Assembly: GCA_022702545.1 (NCBI GenBank)
Contig: JAHRBC010000003.1
Coordinates: forward strand, 2,294,001-2,358,000
DNA length: 64,000 nucleotides
Direction of reading: 5' to 3'
Source: Phycomyces nitens
Taxonomy: Eukaryota > Mucoromycota > Mucoromycetes > Mucorales > Phycomycetaceae
This document shows, piece by piece, positions 1 to 12,511 of this stretch (the stretch's first letter is position 1; each line of letters opens with the position of its first letter). The notes beneath the pieces were generated by a model. It had not been told where the DNA came from and did not search any database. It saw only the letters and a list, made by a program, of their open reading frames with translations. A program made the position numbers and the translations under genes.

Positions 1-141
1 CAAAGCCCAGATATCAAAAGACGATGATGAATAAATGGTGTGTTTGATAATAGGATTAATAATATATATCGTCTCGCTCTGAAATACGATTCATATAAAA
101 AAGAGCCAAATATAATACCTCTTGCTCATATAATCTTTATT

Positions 142-3100
142 ATGAATAACATTAAAAACGAAACATACAACCTCCTGTGCAAATGTTCGGCCTGTACCAA
201 ATATACAGCCAATGGAATATTGCAGAATGCACAGACATTCATGCGCCATAAGAATTCTGATAATGTGTCAAGCATTGGTCCCAAGGATAGAGATGATTGT
301 AAGTGAAATTGTATATCGTTATTCATAATCTAATAATGTTTGTTGTTAATTATTACAGCCAATGTCAGAAGCACAGTTGAAGAAGAGTCAGATATCATAA
401 TGCCTGATATTTCTAATGAGTTTATTGATTGTAAGTGCGATATATTTTGGTTATCAATTACAGGTACTAACTTTTATTTTATTATAGATGAAGACAGCTT
501 TTCTATCATGTCAGTCGAAACTACTGGACAACAGATACCTTTCTTGAGAGAAGACGATGTTTTTGACGTTGAGGAGGAATCAGATGTTGAGTCATCACTC
601 ATTGCAGCTGACAATGAGGATTCCGATTCAAATGATGAATCTAGCGATGAAGATGAGACTGAGATTGATGGCGGCAATGGTTTTGAACAAATGATGGCTT
701 CAAGTATGTATACATAAAATACAAACATATTTAATTGTATACAAGTTATTTATCATATACTTTCCTTTGTAGTTGGATCCTTGAAGATTCATAACATGTC
801 CCAAACCAGCCAGTTCATGGCTATCTTTGGCGTTATCTTCCAAGCATTCTACTTGGTTCAAACGGGAGGATCGGCCATGCTCAAATTCTTTCACCATCTT
901 CTTGTTGCCTTTGAGAAGGATGCTGACCTGCCACTTACTGTCAATGCCTTGAAAGCAATGACCGGATTTGACGTAATGACCAAAGGCATTGTAAAGTACA
1001 CCGTTTGCAACAAGTGCTTTGCAATCTACTCGCCAGACAATCATCAGCCAACATGCACTTTCAAGAAATACTCCAGCACGCATACCCAAATTTGCAACAA
1101 TCCAATTTTCACCGATCCATCTGCCAGAGATCCAATCCCGTTCATGGTATTCCCATACAGCTCACTCAAGAATACTTTGACACAGTATCTCTGTAAGCCT
1201 GGATTTGAGGACAAGCTGTTCCAATGGAGATCAAGAGAGACCGTGGAGAACACCTTCCTTGACATATATGATGGTGCAATGTGGAATGAGTTGCTCGATG
1301 ATAATGATATGCCATTTGTTGACGATGACTATTCCCTCATGTTGACATTGAACGTGGATTGGTTTCAGCCATTCGATGGGCGCACTCATGCCAGTGGTGC
1401 TTTATATCTGTCGATTAATAACTTGCCCAGAGAGGAAAGGATGAAGCCAGAAAACATCATTCTTGTTGGCGTCATGCCAGGGCCAAAGGAAGCAAAGACC
1501 GATCAGATGAACAACTTTCTTGAGCCTCTTGTTGACGAGTTGGTTGACTTTTACACTGGAATGACAATCAAGACGGCCATGTTCCCTGGTGGTGTTCGTG
1601 TTCGTGCTGCTCTCATGTGTGTTGCCTGCGATATACCAGCTGCAAGAAAAACCGCGGGATTTACAGGGCATGCAAGCACCAACGCTTGTCACAAGTGTGC
1701 ACGTCAGTTTTTGGTGATCGATGGATCGAGCAAGATCGATTACTCTGGGTTTGACGTTGAGAATTGGACACCAAGAGAAAAGGCAGCCAATGCTGTGCAT
1801 GCCGAAATGTGGTTCAATGCAGAATCAGACGTCGAACGGGCAGAGTTGGAGAAAAACAATGGTACCCGATATTCTGAATTGCATCGCCTACACTACTTTG
1901 ATCCTGTCCGGTGTACGATCGTAGATCCTATGCACAACTTGTTTCTTGGTACAGCCAAACGGATGATCAGCATTTGGAGAGACCTCGGTTATTTTCCCAG
2001 CACCACTCTTGCCCGCATGCAACATCTGGCAGATTCCATTCTTGTTCCTCCTGGATATGCTGTATTGTCCAACAAAATTGCTTCTGGGTTCCCATATATG
2101 AAGGCAGACGAGTGGCGATCGTGGTGTCTTGTGTATTCGCTGGTTGTCCTGGAGAATGCTTTGCCAGAAACAGACTACAATAACTGGCTAGTATTCGTTG
2201 ATGCATGCCGTCTATTGACAGGACCATCTGTCACGACTCAGAGTATAGACGAGGCACACCAGCTCCTTGGCAATTTTGGTGAAAAGTGCGAGATTTTGTA
2301 TGGAACTGTCAGCATCACACCAAACATGCATCTGCATATGCACTTACGTGAGTCCATGCTTGACTTTGGCCCTGTCTATGCATTCTGGTTGTATAGCTTT
2401 GAACGATACAATGGCAAGCTCAAGAATATCAAGACAAATCGCCGCAATGGATTCGAGGTCACTTTCATGAAGGTCTTCTTGGAAAAGGGATTCATCAGCA
2501 ACTTTCTTCAGTTCTATTCTGCCAAACTTTCACCACCCATGGTAGAATTTCTCCAAGAAGTTGCTCAAATAGCACCGACGCCTGTAAGATCCTTGGTGAA
2601 CTCTGAGTACGGCCACCCTCCATATATGCAATTCAATCTCAACATGTTCCTCCAAGCTGCCACCAATCCATGGTTTAATGTCACTGGAAGTGAAGCCCTG
2701 CCATTGACCTCGTTGCCATTGAAATTGTCGCCTTTATCTATAATGACTGGCAATCATTATAAGTACTTGGTCGAATTCTATAACAAGGCTTACCAAGACA
2801 CTGGGATTTCCTTCTGTGCCACGGATAGCATCCCACTTGGAGGGCATGTCTATATCAATGACCGGATTCGCAAGATGAAGAAGATTTCGTTGCTAGGACA
2901 AGAGTATTGGAGTGGTGAAAAGAAAAAGCACGGTTCTTTTGTACAAGTCTTGTTTCTGGACAATTCGACAAGTGAATTCGTTGCATTTCCCGGCCAGATT
3001 GAGTATTTATTTACTCATGTTATCAAGATTGGTGGAATCGAAAGAGTTTCTACTTTTGCTTTCGTCAAATAGTTTCCGACGTATAATGCTGGCAGATATC

Positions 3101-3276
3101 AACCGTTGATCAACCAAGGTCTGGAGCTGTGGGAAAAGGGGTTTTTAGAGGAGACCATTGAGTGTATTATTCCAGTACATCGTCTGCATTCTTGCTTTGC
3201 ATTGACAACTCACAATCTCCAACAAGGGTCTCAAAAACGCCTGATTATTCCATTACCTAGAAAAGTCGTCACTTAA
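142..3276 (+). pseudogene. Tnp2-like CACTA transposase, copy A1, premature stop
   Basis: The gene joins four exons in consistent phase: 142-298, 359-430, 488-703 and 773-3276. All introns are GT-AG and 56-69 nt long. Exon 1 starts at ATG 142 and carries the CKCSAC...RH zinc module. Exons 2 and 3 are acidic. Exon 4 holds the Tnp2-like core with LTLNVDWFQPF, MPGPKEAK, ACDIPAARK, NACHKC and DPMHNLFLG, then a C-terminal domain ending in IPLPRK. Copy A3 reads TGG where A1 has TAG at 3070-3072, so A1 would lose about its last 67 residues, including that C-terminal end. The family role is excision and integration in the nucleus. The catalytic acids are candidates by family resemblance only. Confidence 0.85.
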
Positions 3277-3807
3277 TAAAAAATTGCGTTTTTGACCACA
3301 AACATCAGCCACGTAATGCTTATTTTTCTTGTTTTACTTTACCATCTGTTATTTTATCAATACATTTTTAAGATTGATTAAAATATTAGATTGATATATA
3401 CAAGTTTCATGTTCTTTAAAACAGATATCAAAACAAATATTTATTTTCTTCAGCTCATTATGCGATAAGCCAAGTAGCTGTTTATTTAATACCCGATAAT
3501 CAGCTATATTTTAAAGTTTATACTATATAATATACTAAAAATTTTCATTTAAATTCCAAGTTTATAAAGCCGATGAAAATATTTTATTTTACTATTAAAT
3601 ATTTGTTTTGCAATAATTATGACTAAAATAAAATAACCATTAAAAATAATATTGTTTCTCACCATCTTGTCTTTCTTTATTTTTTAATGCTTCAACAATA
3701 CAAAAACGAGTAATGCCAATCCTACCACCATCATCTTCCAGCCCAACAACTTGTTTCAACTTATTCAATAAAGACCATTATATCAAGACAACCAAATACA
3801 AATATTT
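3277..3807. other. AT-rich spacer between convergent genes of A1
   Basis: This is the noncoding DNA between the stop codons of the transposase and accessory genes. It is very AT-rich and holds no open frame of note. It must carry both 3' ends and polyadenylation signals. The same spacer recurs in A2 (17259-17791) and A3 (40838-41370). Confidence 0.6.
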
Positions 3808-4905
3808 TTATTGCCGTGTTGCAATCCACTTGGCAACACGCGCCTTCTGCTCTTTTGACAATTCAATATGTCTACTTTCAACAGGACAAGAAGAAAAGTC
3901 AATGACCTTCATCTTCTTTTCCTTGCTCCTCTGGGCTTTCAACTCGCCCAAGTACTCCTCGACCTATATCATAATCAAATTAATTAATTATATGAAGCAC
4001 ATCAAATTTGCCCGAACAATATCTTACCAAAGGATGTCTGTTACTGGGAGTATAAACGGTATACTCCCGTTGCTCATCATCAGACTCAATGTCAGACAAC
4101 ATCTCTTTGTCTAAGAGATCCTCGACTGTCTCTCCATACTTGGACTCCAAGTTCGCCCTGTCTGCCAAATGCAGCCTCTTGTAGGCGGCGAGGACCTATT
4201 TCAAAATCAAGTATTAGAAGTATGAAAACAAATATTATATTATACTAACTCTTGTTTTTCTCGTACGTCTACGAGAAGACTGGTTTCGCTTAGCTAACTT
4301 TTCTGGCGAGGTGTTAGCTCTGTTTAGCTTGTACGAGATATGCCGTCTTGTTTTTTCCTCTATGACTGCAGACGCAAGAGGCTGTCCTTCGGGCTGTTGA
4401 TGGATATACATCCGGACCTTGTCTGCAATAGGCCGGTTGGATGAAGAGAGTGCCCCCTCATTCATTGTCAATGGTGTAGACACCAAGACATTCCTTGTCT
4501 CTGATCGTATGAGGCGCTATATGACATAGGGTAAGTAATTCATCAATATAAAATTAATATTTATATATAGATATCCTACCGAGACCAATGGAAGTCAATA
4601 CTTCATATACATCTGTGGTGGTGGAGCTTGATGGGGGAAACTTGGCTACTGTTGCCATTCGAGTTCTTGAGGGATTCCATCCCTTGATGGACCTGCTGCA
4701 ACAGGACATGCGACTCATTCAGTCTTGTCTGAAGAGCCGACAGGTTTGACAACACTGCGCCGTCCTGTTCAGCGTTGTTGCTTGGAGCAGGAAGGATCGT
4801 CTGCATCACGGTTCCTGCTGGTCTAGTGCCACTAGTCTTACCAATCGACTTCTTGGTAGTCGACTTGTAGGTCTTTTTAGAGCTTGATGATATAAATTGA
4901 GACAT
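3808..4905 (-). CDS. Conserved CACTA accessory gene, copy A1 (possible frameshift)
   Basis: On the minus strand there are four exons: 4905-4580, 4516-4250, 4195-4028 and 3963-3808. The product begins MSQFISSSSKKTYK and is Ser/Lys rich with a helical, coiled-coil-like stretch (LSALQTRLNESHVLLQQV). Exon 2 is basic and ends RRRTRKTR. Exon 3 has the acidic block MLSDIESDDE. Exon 4 is 156 nt and ends KWIATRQ. Exons 2-4 join in phase 0. Exon 1 stays open to its donor only if a C run (5 bases here, 6 in A2) had one more base, so either this copy is frameshifted or the true exon 1 end differs. It is convergent with the transposase. It is probably a DNA-binding or regulatory partner, by inference only; no known domain was recognised. 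Confidence 0.65.
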
Positions 4906-5279
4906 TGAATACTAGAAAAATATATTAAAGTGTGAGGTTCGTTGATTATGAATATCTATTTTCCAATAGATTTTGAAATATTCCGTAAATAATACATACA
5001 TGAGAAAGTAATTAAAAGTAATTAAAAAGTATACTTCTTTCTAAAGAGGTTTTATAGTATTTTGATCTTTGCTTACATTATGCTGTCAGGTATACTTAGT
5101 AATCTGCTTCAACTGGCTAATCCATTTAATTTGCTTGCACTGACTAATCCATTTGTAATATTTGGGCTCTGTTTCAAAAATACAAATCGTTTTATTAAGT
5201 GGGCTTATTAGTTCCACGTCATGTTCGGGACACTCAATATCGCCATTGATCTCTATTGGATTATTGCTTTCAACCTTTG

Positions 5280-5927
5280 TTCTTTTCTTTTCTTTTCCTT
5301 TCCTTTACTTTTCGGCATGGTAAGCATCATTCTCTTTTAAAATTTTTTTTTACTCATCATGACTTTATATTTGTCCAGATATTCTTTTCTATATCCATAC
5401 AAGGGCTGCTGGTTTATGTCAATAACTCTGGTATACTGGTAATGTTCTTTTTTATTATCTCATTCAGTTTCCACAAGCTCATTGCTCTGCTTAGTAATTC
5501 ACGGCCTCCCATTACAAACAAATACAGAGGAGCACTTTGCTGTATATTATGGTATGATGACACTCCTTTATACACTAGACATGCTTTATTAACATTCGTT
5601 CCATTCATTAGAATTTTTTCGGTCATCTGGTATGTGCCGATTCCATGTCATCTGGTCAGTAATTGTGTCCGCTATACCCATTACCAAGTAAGTATACAAC
5701 CTTTCAGCCCTTATATTACTTTACTAATCTCTTATCTAATAGATGTAATCGAAATATTCTTCATCTGGTTGGCCATTGCGCCCATTGCGCCCATTACACT
5801 GATGACCAAGTAAGTATATAACCACTCAACGTTTATATTATTTTCCTGACATATTCTTCATAGATATTACCGAAATTTTTTATACCATTTATCAAAGTAT
5901 TCAAGTTTTCTCGATATAAATACCAAT
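5280..5927 (+). ncRNA. Putative third spliced transcript of A1 (short exon chain)
   Basis: Reading away from the accessory gene towards the terminal repeat, a pyrimidine-rich stretch ends in ATG|GTAAGC (donor 5320, acceptor 5378). It is followed by exon-like blocks with strong splice signals, notably 5379-5430, a block ending at donor 5688 (GTAAGT), 5743-5809 (GTAAGT at 5810) and 5864-5927 (GTAAGT at 5928), with acceptors at 5742 and 5863. The introns are 37-60 nt. A continuous open frame spans the region, but it has no ATG and crosses all these signals. Similar chains sit at the same place in B, C and E. Coding potential is doubtful, so it is labelled ncRNA for want of a better class. Confidence 0.35.
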
Positions 5928-6610
5928 GTAAGTATTGTTGTTCCATTCAAATTATTTTACAGTCTGCTAAAATACACCTATGAAAATTATCTAGCCACCC
6001 TTTTTTTTCAAAAGAAAACAAACACCCACGTAAGCAGTGCCGCAGCAAGTAACAAAGGAAGGTAGGGGGTCTAGTAGACCAGGGTAACCCATATATTCTC
6101 CGGATGAGTAAAAGAATACCCATCCAATTGAGAAAAGGGCAAGGCTAGCATATTAGGCAATAAAATTAGGAGGGAGTAGAAATGAGAACGAATAGAAAAC
6201 ATTAGAAAAGCTTTTTTATCCAATAAAAACTATTATAAACTACATCTTTGGCCTGTATCTGCCATGAATTCATACCGAATTCATACTGAATCCTATGAGG
6301 ACACTGCTTTAATATTGAAAAGAGCAACCTATATAAAGTAATTTAAAGAACTGAATCCTTCGGGGCTAGAAAATATGGGACGAAAAAAAAAGAAACCCCC
6401 CAATTTTCGTGACAAAAAAAAGCACAAAAAAAATAACCCACCTTTTGCTTTTTGCGCTTTGACGTTTCAGTATACTGATTGGAATCATTCAGACAACGAA
6501 TCCTAAAAATTTAATATTAAAAAATTTGGCAAATTTTATATCAAATCTTTATCATTCAGTCAAGAATTTTATAAATATCAGTATACTAAAATGGCCCTTC
6601 TTTTGCAGTG
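5928..6610. repeat. Terminal region and right TIR of A1
   Basis: About 680 bp of noncoding terminal sequence ends in the 16-bp inverted repeat (reverse complement of CACTGCAAAAGAAGGG, bases 6595-6610). The same terminal block occurs inverted at 8192-9041 (A2) and 31870-32690 (A3) with few differences. No open frame of note is present. Confidence 0.75.
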
Positions 6611-6625
6611 TTGTATGTGCTATTA

Positions 6626-7198
6626 TTAACAAACCTTTCTCATTCTATTATAAATTTCTTCATAATTAGGCTTTCTGGTACCAACACCCCAGTTTTCAAT
6701 CTGTCTAAGTGTGGATATCCTTGTATTTCTACAGTTGCTTCCACTTCTCAACTGATCCTCAATAATTCTGATTGCCTCAGAAGGCAAAGGCAAGGTTCTT
6801 ATTTCCTGGCTCTCTCCAGGAACATGGTTGGTATGATCTTTTGTCATACAAAAGGTAACAATCGAAGTATTGTTAAACTGCTTGATTCTCAAAGCAGCCG
6901 TACAACCACATGTCTTTGTATCTTTTTGTGCTAGACGGACTTGTCGCTTAGACTGGTATTTTCCAGCACGATGGCATTGCTTTGTCTCTCCAAAGACCAA
7001 GGTTGGATCCGTAAGTTTTCTATTTACTATCCACTTTGTTGAGCACAGTGTATTCATTTGGCTAAGACACTGCTCCCATTCATTTGCTTTTACTGAGATT
7101 GTTGTATTCAAAGGAAGCATCTTAATGCCTTCAATGGAGGAGTTGATTAAAGCATTTTGAATGTTTGAGACGTTATAGATAATGGTGTTGGTGGACAT
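6626..7198 (-). pseudogene. MULE-type transposase N-terminal fragment
   Basis: The 190-residue frame starts at ATG 7198. It contains a GCTAALRI...DHTNHVPGE pattern that resembles the FAR1/FLYWCH-like zinc-binding region at the start of Mutator-like transposases. This is followed by the PSEAIRIIEDQLRSG...NYEEIYNRMR stretch typical of fungal MULEs. The catalytic DDE domain is missing. The frame stops at TAA 6626-6628, only 15 bp before the end of A1, so the downstream part was probably cut off by A1 insertion and later decay. Assignment is by pattern recall, not a search. It could instead belong to another DDE family with an N-terminal zinc domain. Confidence 0.5.
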
Positions 7199-7589
7199 TT
7201 TTGAATAAATAATTCAAGAAAGAAAAATATAAAAAATAAATTGAGAAAAAATAACTAGGTACTCAGCCAAGCCTCCTCTGAAAAAGCCACTATTCCTCGA
7301 AATTCAGATAGCGATCGAGGAAAAATAAGGAGATGCAAAAATATCAGCGGCTGAGAATGAATATTGATTTAATAAACTCAGACAAATTTTTGAAAAGTAT
7401 GCCAACCCTTTTTCCACTTTGGATAAATTAGTAGAAAATAAAATATTTCTCTGTGACTTTTGCTTATAAATCGTTCAAAGTCACATATAATAGTCAAAAT
7501 GAGTCATATAATCGGAATATGAACCAAAAACATATATAAATGACTAAGTTTTTCTTTTTATTTTCATATTATTCCTTGTTTCTTTTAAA
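7199..7589. other. Left flank and inner repeat of the Tc1/mariner
   Basis: This noncoding stretch holds the inner left repeat of the Tc1 element (ATGCCAACCCTTTTTCCACT near 7399), matching the inner right repeat near 45526-45551 in inverted orientation. The outer left end, expected to read CAGTAGGTGG as on the right, was not found, so the left tip may be lost. Bases 7290-7346 loosely resemble 63096-63146. The rest to 7589 is the 5' leader of the transposase frame. Confidence 0.5.
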
Positions 7590-8191
7590 ATGAGAATTCT
7601 ACCTCTTTCTCTCAGAAATTCTATCCAAAGTCAGCTTCAAAGTGGTGCCTCTGTCAAGAAAATTTCCAAGAACCTTTCTATCTCTGCTGGGACTTTATCC
7701 AAGTATAAAAAGAAGATGAAAATCACTGAAAAAATCTCTATTGGTGGCCGAATTGCAAAAATTTCCCAAGTCAGAAGGTGCCTGTTAGTAAGACAATTTG
7801 TAACTGGTGAAATACAAACTGCCAAAGAAGCACATATAAAATTAGATCAAGAGGGACTGCAGCTTAACTATTCTACTGTTTGCAAGACTCTGAAGGCACT
7901 TGGTTTCAGAGCAGCAATTAAAAAAAAAGAAGCCAATGATATCAGAGAAAAATTGACAAGCAAGACTTAAATGGGCTTTAGAGCATCGACACTGGACTAT
8001 TCATGATTGGAAACTTGTTATATTCTCAGATGAGACCAAAATCAATATTTGGGGATCTGATGGAGTAAAATATCATTGGAAAAGGCCAGATGACCCACTA
8101 CAAAACCATCATCTTGATTTAACTGTAAAACATGGAGGAGGCAGTTTGATGATGTGGGGATTCATGACTTATGAAGGCATTGGATATGGTT
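7590..8191 (+). pseudogene. Tc1/mariner transposase, 5' half
   Basis: From ATG 7590 the frame encodes two helix-turn-helix-like blocks (SVKKISKNLSISAGTLSKY; ...YSTVCKTLKALGF). It then breaks at a stop (7968-7970) caused by an indel. The next frame continues with WALEHRHW...FSDETKINIWGSDG, carrying the first catalytic Asp, up to GIGYG at 8191. Element A2/A3 interrupts the gene there. The 3' half resumes in frame at 45112 (GTT 8189-8191 is duplicated at 45109-45111). Family role: cut-and-paste transposition at TA sites. It is inactivated by both the frameshift and the insertion. Confidence 0.9.
8189..8191. repeat. 3-bp target duplication GTT (partner 45109-45111)
   Basis: GTT directly precedes the left end CACTGCAAAAG of A2 and directly follows the right end TTTTGCAGTG of A3 at 45108. 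Joining the flanks with one GTT restores the Tc1 reading frame (...GIGYG-CHVQKLM...). The two outer ends therefore come from one insertion event although two different A copies supply them. Confidence 0.85.
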
Positions 8192-9041
8192 CACTGCAAA
8201 AGAAGGGCCATTTTAGTATACTGATATTTATAAAATTCTTGACTGAATGATAAAGATTTGATATAAAATTTGCCAATTTTTTTAATATTAAATTTTTAGG
8301 ATTCGTTGTCTGAATGATTCCAATCAGTATACTGAAACGTCAAAGCGCAAAAAGCAAAAGGTGGGTTATTTTTTTTGTGCTTTTTTTTGTCACGAAAATT
8401 GGGGGGTTTCTTTTTTTTTTCGTCCCATATTTTCTAGCCCCAAAGGATTCAGTTCTTTAAATTACTTTATATAGGTTGCTCTTTTCAATATTAAAGCAGT
8501 GTCCTCATAGGATTCAGTATGAATTCGGTATGAATTCATGGCAGATACAGGCCAAAGATGTAGTTTATAATAGTTTTTATTGGATAAAAAAAGCTTTTCT
8601 AATGTTTTCTATTCGTTCTCATTTCTACTCCCTCCTAATTTTATTGCCTAATATGCTAGCCTTGCCCTTTTCTCAATTGGATGGGTATTCTTTTACTCAT
8701 CCGGAGAATATATGGGTTACCCTGGTCTACTAGACCCCCCCTACCTTCCTTTGTTACTTGCTGCGGCACTGCTTACATGAGTGTTTGTTTTCTTTTGAAA
8801 AAAAAGGGTGGCTAGATAATTTTCATGGGTGTATTTTAGCAGACTGTAAAATAATTTGAATGGAACAACAATACTTACATTGGTATTTATATTGAGAAAA
8901 CTTTAATACTTTGATAAATGGTATAAAAATTTTTGGTAATATCTATTAAGAATATGTCAGGAAAATAATATAAACGTTGAGTGGTTATATACTTACTTGG
9001 TCATCAGTGTAATGGGCGCAATGGGCGCAATGGCCAACCAG
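8192..9041. repeat. Terminal region of A2 up to the B1 insertion
   Basis: This is the inverted copy of the A1 terminal region 5760-6610, starting with the 16-bp TIR. The B1 insertion point lies in the block equivalent to A1 5743-5809, one of the exon-like segments. CAG 9039-9041 is the left target duplication of B1. Confidence 0.8.
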
Positions 9042-9283
9042 CACTGTGAAAACGGTCCTGAAGTACAATGATAAGAAGTAACCTTTTAACCTATGCAAAA
9101 CTGGAGTGATTTTGTATCTCAGAAAGTTTTTCATATTCAGGTTAAAGATAAAGCTTTACTCTATCTTATTGGCTTAGACACAATAGACATATGAATATCA
9201 ATTTGTAAGATTATAAAGTTGTTGAGAATAAAGTAAATGTAACACTTGTTTCCTTATTATCTTAATATTCAAAAGCATACAAT

Positions 9284-12200
9284 ATGTCTTCTATTACTCA
9301 ACTTTGCAACGAGGCCTGTTATTGCACTAAATGCAATGGTAACGCCCAAGGTTACAGTCTGGTAACAAAGAGAACCTCTCAGCGTCATAATAAGAGAGCA
9401 AGAATTGACGAACTTGAAAGAATTGTGATGGGTATGATGATTTTGGTATTGTTTTTTGGCCCTTGTATAATAACACGGTTTTTTATTAAACACAGAAAGA
9501 CAAAGAGAAATGGTGGAGATTGATATTGAACGTAAGGAATATTTATTTGAAGAGCAGCAGATAGTAACAAGCTATTGTATTCTATATGTAGCTATCACAA
9601 CCCATCAATCCAGTTCTATGGAAAGACAGAATGATTTTTCCCACTCACCCGTCGTGGAATCTGAGCTGATGCTGGATGGCGATGATTCAGCTGCCAATGA
9701 GGTGAATGGCAATGACAGCAACAATGAAGAGGAGAGCAATGCCGAAGACAGTGATGGTGACGACGTCGAGGAGATTGAAGTCGAGGATCTTAGCAGTGAA
9801 GGCGAGTGTTGAATAAAGAAAAAAGAACCTGAAAAAATTGAGTGTTAATAATTATCATTTTAAAATAGACCCCTTTTCCTCCCCCGAGATGCCAGAGAAT
9901 CCAGTGTACAGGTCCATTGCCATATTCGTAGTCCTGTTTGCATCCCGCTACGTGGTCAACAAGGGTGCTGTTGTCTTGATTGAGTTCATCAATGAGCTCT
10001 TGAAGATCTACGAGCAGGATTTCCAATTGCCCTCTAGCCTTCCTGGTCTCCAAAAGATGACGGGTTTCTCAGCCTTGACCAAAGGAATAAAGAAATCTGT
10101 TGTGTGCCAGGATTGCCACAAGGTGTACAAGGAAGCTGGGTCTGTTCCTGAGTTCTGTAACTCATCCAAGGTTGGTTCCTGCTCTTCCTGTGGGTGCAAG
10201 TTGATGAAGGCGTCCTCTTCTGGTACTTTGGTTCCAAGACGCCAATTCCACTATCAGTCCATCAAGCAGGCGTTGAGTGTCCTTTTCCTCCGCCCGGATT
10301 TTGAGGCCAATATCCGCCATTGGAACAAAGAGCTTAAGGTCATGGACACCATGTGCGATGTGTACGATGGTGCCATGTGGAAGGACCTGAAGGATAAGGA
10401 TGGTGTCTCCTTTGTCGCTGACCCACGTTCATTGATGCTGACATTGAACATCGATTGGTTTCAGCCATTCGATGGGGTGACTTATTCCTGTGGAGCAATC
10501 TACTCGGCAATAAACAATCTTCCTAGGGCTGAGCGGTTCAAGCCCAAGAATATCATCCTTGTTGGCCTGATGCCTGGGCCAAAGGAGCCAAAATCAGACG
10601 AGATAAACAGCTACCTGGAGCCGCTGGTCAATGACCTGAACCAGCTGTATGTTGGTGTTTCCATCCCAACGTTTGAGTGCCCTTCTTCTGTGGTTGTCCG
10701 TGCTGCCTTGATGATGGTCGCCTGCGACATCCCTGCTGCCAGGAAGACTAGTGGCTTCACAGCCCATAACAGCACTCGGGCATGCTATAAGTGCAGTTGC
10801 AGTTTCTCCCGTCTGGAAGGCACGAGCCATGTGGACTTTCGTGGGTTCGAGTTTGTCAAGTGGAGGCTTGCCAATGGTGAAGAAAACCGGGTGCATGCTG
10901 AGGAGTGGAAGAGTGCAAGTACGCCCTCAGAAAGGCACCAGCTGGAGGTCGAAAATGGTGTTCAATGGTCGCAGCTGCACTGCCTTGGATACTTTGATCT
11001 AGTACGTGGAACGATCATTGATCCCATGCACAACCTATTCCTGGGTACGGCCAAGAGGATGGTCGAGACATGGACCGCCAGTGGTCTGATCACAGACCGG
11101 GATCTTTGTCAGATGCAAAAGGTGGCAGAGACAATGGTGTTGCCTGTGGGATATACCATGTTGAAGACGAAGATCGGAAAGGGGTTTCCCCGAATGAAAG
11201 CCGACGAGTGGAAGTCCTGGGTGTTGATTTACTCTCCTGTTCTGCTGCAGCCTGTTCTTTCTGGAACAAAGTTCAAGAATTGGATCAGCTTTGTTGATGC
11301 CTGCCGTCTCCTCACCAAGCCTACCATCACTTTTGACGAACTTGATGAGGCCCATAGTCACCTGGAGAAGTTCGGTCGGGAGTGTGAACAACAATACCCT
11401 AGTACCATCCTCACCTGCAACATGCACCTACACCTCCATCTTCGTGACACTGTTCGTGATTTTGGACCAGTGTATGGTTATTGGCTCTTTGGGTTCGAGC
11501 GATATAATGGGTTGTTGAAGAATGTTGATACAAACAGGAGAGATGGGTTTGAATCAACATACATAAAAAGTTTTACTGAAAATATGTATAAGGGTGATCT
11601 TGTGCAAAGACTTACATGTCAGAGCCAAGTCCCCTTCAAAGTACTATTGAAAAACTCACCTCCTTGTCCAATACTTTTATAGTAGCCCCAGCCCCAGCAC
11701 CAGCACCTCAACACCGTTTCCGTCTTGACGCATTCCTGCAAGCCTTGTTGGATGTCAGTCTTACGATTAAGGGTAACGAAGCTCTCCCTCTGTCAGCATT
11801 ACCTTTACCAACAGCAACAGCAACAACACAGATGGGTGATATCGACTATCCCCATCTCCTAGAATATTACAAGAGAGCATATGACAATGAGCACCTTGTT
11901 GACTACCTCCATGCATCTTCATCACCATTCTTTGTCAATGACCGAATCACAAAGATCAAGGCCATTGATCTTCTTGGCCAGACATACAAGGGCAAAGGTG
12001 GATCTGGCAGTCGCGGGTCATATATCCAAGCTCTTTTTCTGGATTTCGAGGGTAGAAAGACAAACGCGTACACAGGAGAAATCCAATACCTGTTCGCCCA
12101 CAACTTCGTTCCTCCTCCCAGCCCCTCCAACAGCCGCCCTCATTTCCACCACAAGCAACATGTGTTTGCATTCGTCCACTGGCTTGTTCCAGATCCTGAC

Positions 12201-12374
12201 AATCTCAGACCAGTTGAGCAAGTTGACGTCTGCCTCCCTGGTTTTGCGCCAAACACGTTCGACAGCATCTTGCCAGTGCACAGGATTCTCTTAGAAGTGG
12301 CTACGGCCGAATTAAAAATTGAAAACAACGCAAGGATGCTGGTCATTCCACTGCCAAAAAAAATATATGCATAA
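9284..12374 (+). pseudogene. Tnp2-like CACTA transposase, copy B1, one frameshift
   Basis: The exons are 9284-9431, 9496-9801 and 9869-12374. Exon 1 (ATG 9284) carries CYCTKC...QRH. Exon 2 is acidic (DSDGDDVEEIEVEDLSSEGE) and ends at an apparent GC donor (GCGAGT, 9802). The large exon has DVYDGAMWKD, LTLNIDWFQPFDG, LMPGPKEP, ACDIPAARK, RACYKC and DPMHNLFLG, then a proline/alanine linker (APAPAP) and the C-terminal domain ending PLPKKIYA. The frame shifts near the five-A run at 11650-11654; one extra A would restore alignment with B2. This may be real decay or a homopolymer sequencing error. The first intron is 64 nt and all phases agree. Confidence 0.85.
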
Positions 12375-12511
12375 ATACAAATAAAACTTTTCTCTCTCTC
12401 TCTCTCTCTTTTAAAGAAGCAAAAAACAAAACAAAGCCAAGTAAAATATACATATAGTCCAAATAGCGCATATGTGAAACAGGGTGAAAATTAAGAGAAA
12501 AAGAAAACGTT

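Larger units (their letters stand above)
1..6610 (+). mobile_element. CACTA-type element A, copy A1 (5' end outside window)
   Basis: Copy A1 holds a transposase gene on the plus strand and a convergent accessory gene on the minus strand. Its right end is TTTTGCAGTG at 6601-6610, the reverse complement of the A terminus CACTGCAAAAGAAGGG seen at 8192 and 31870. Alignment by eye with A3 puts the missing left end about 461 bp before base 1, giving a full length near 7.07 kb. The element ends 15 bp from the broken end of a MULE-like reading frame. Its target duplication cannot be tested because only the right flank (TTG at 6611-6613) is visible. Confidence 0.85.

Noticed and set aside
5256..5813. 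A 185-codon Phe-rich open frame in the A terminal region, repeated in A2 and A3
   Set aside because: It has no ATG at its start, is driven by T-rich composition, and crosses several strong GTAAGT/AG signals. Conservation among A copies is just recent common origin.
11640..11690. Programmed frameshifting in B1 between the core and C-terminal domain
   Set aside because: B2 has one continuous frame here and no slippery heptamer is conserved. A one-base loss in the A run explains it better.
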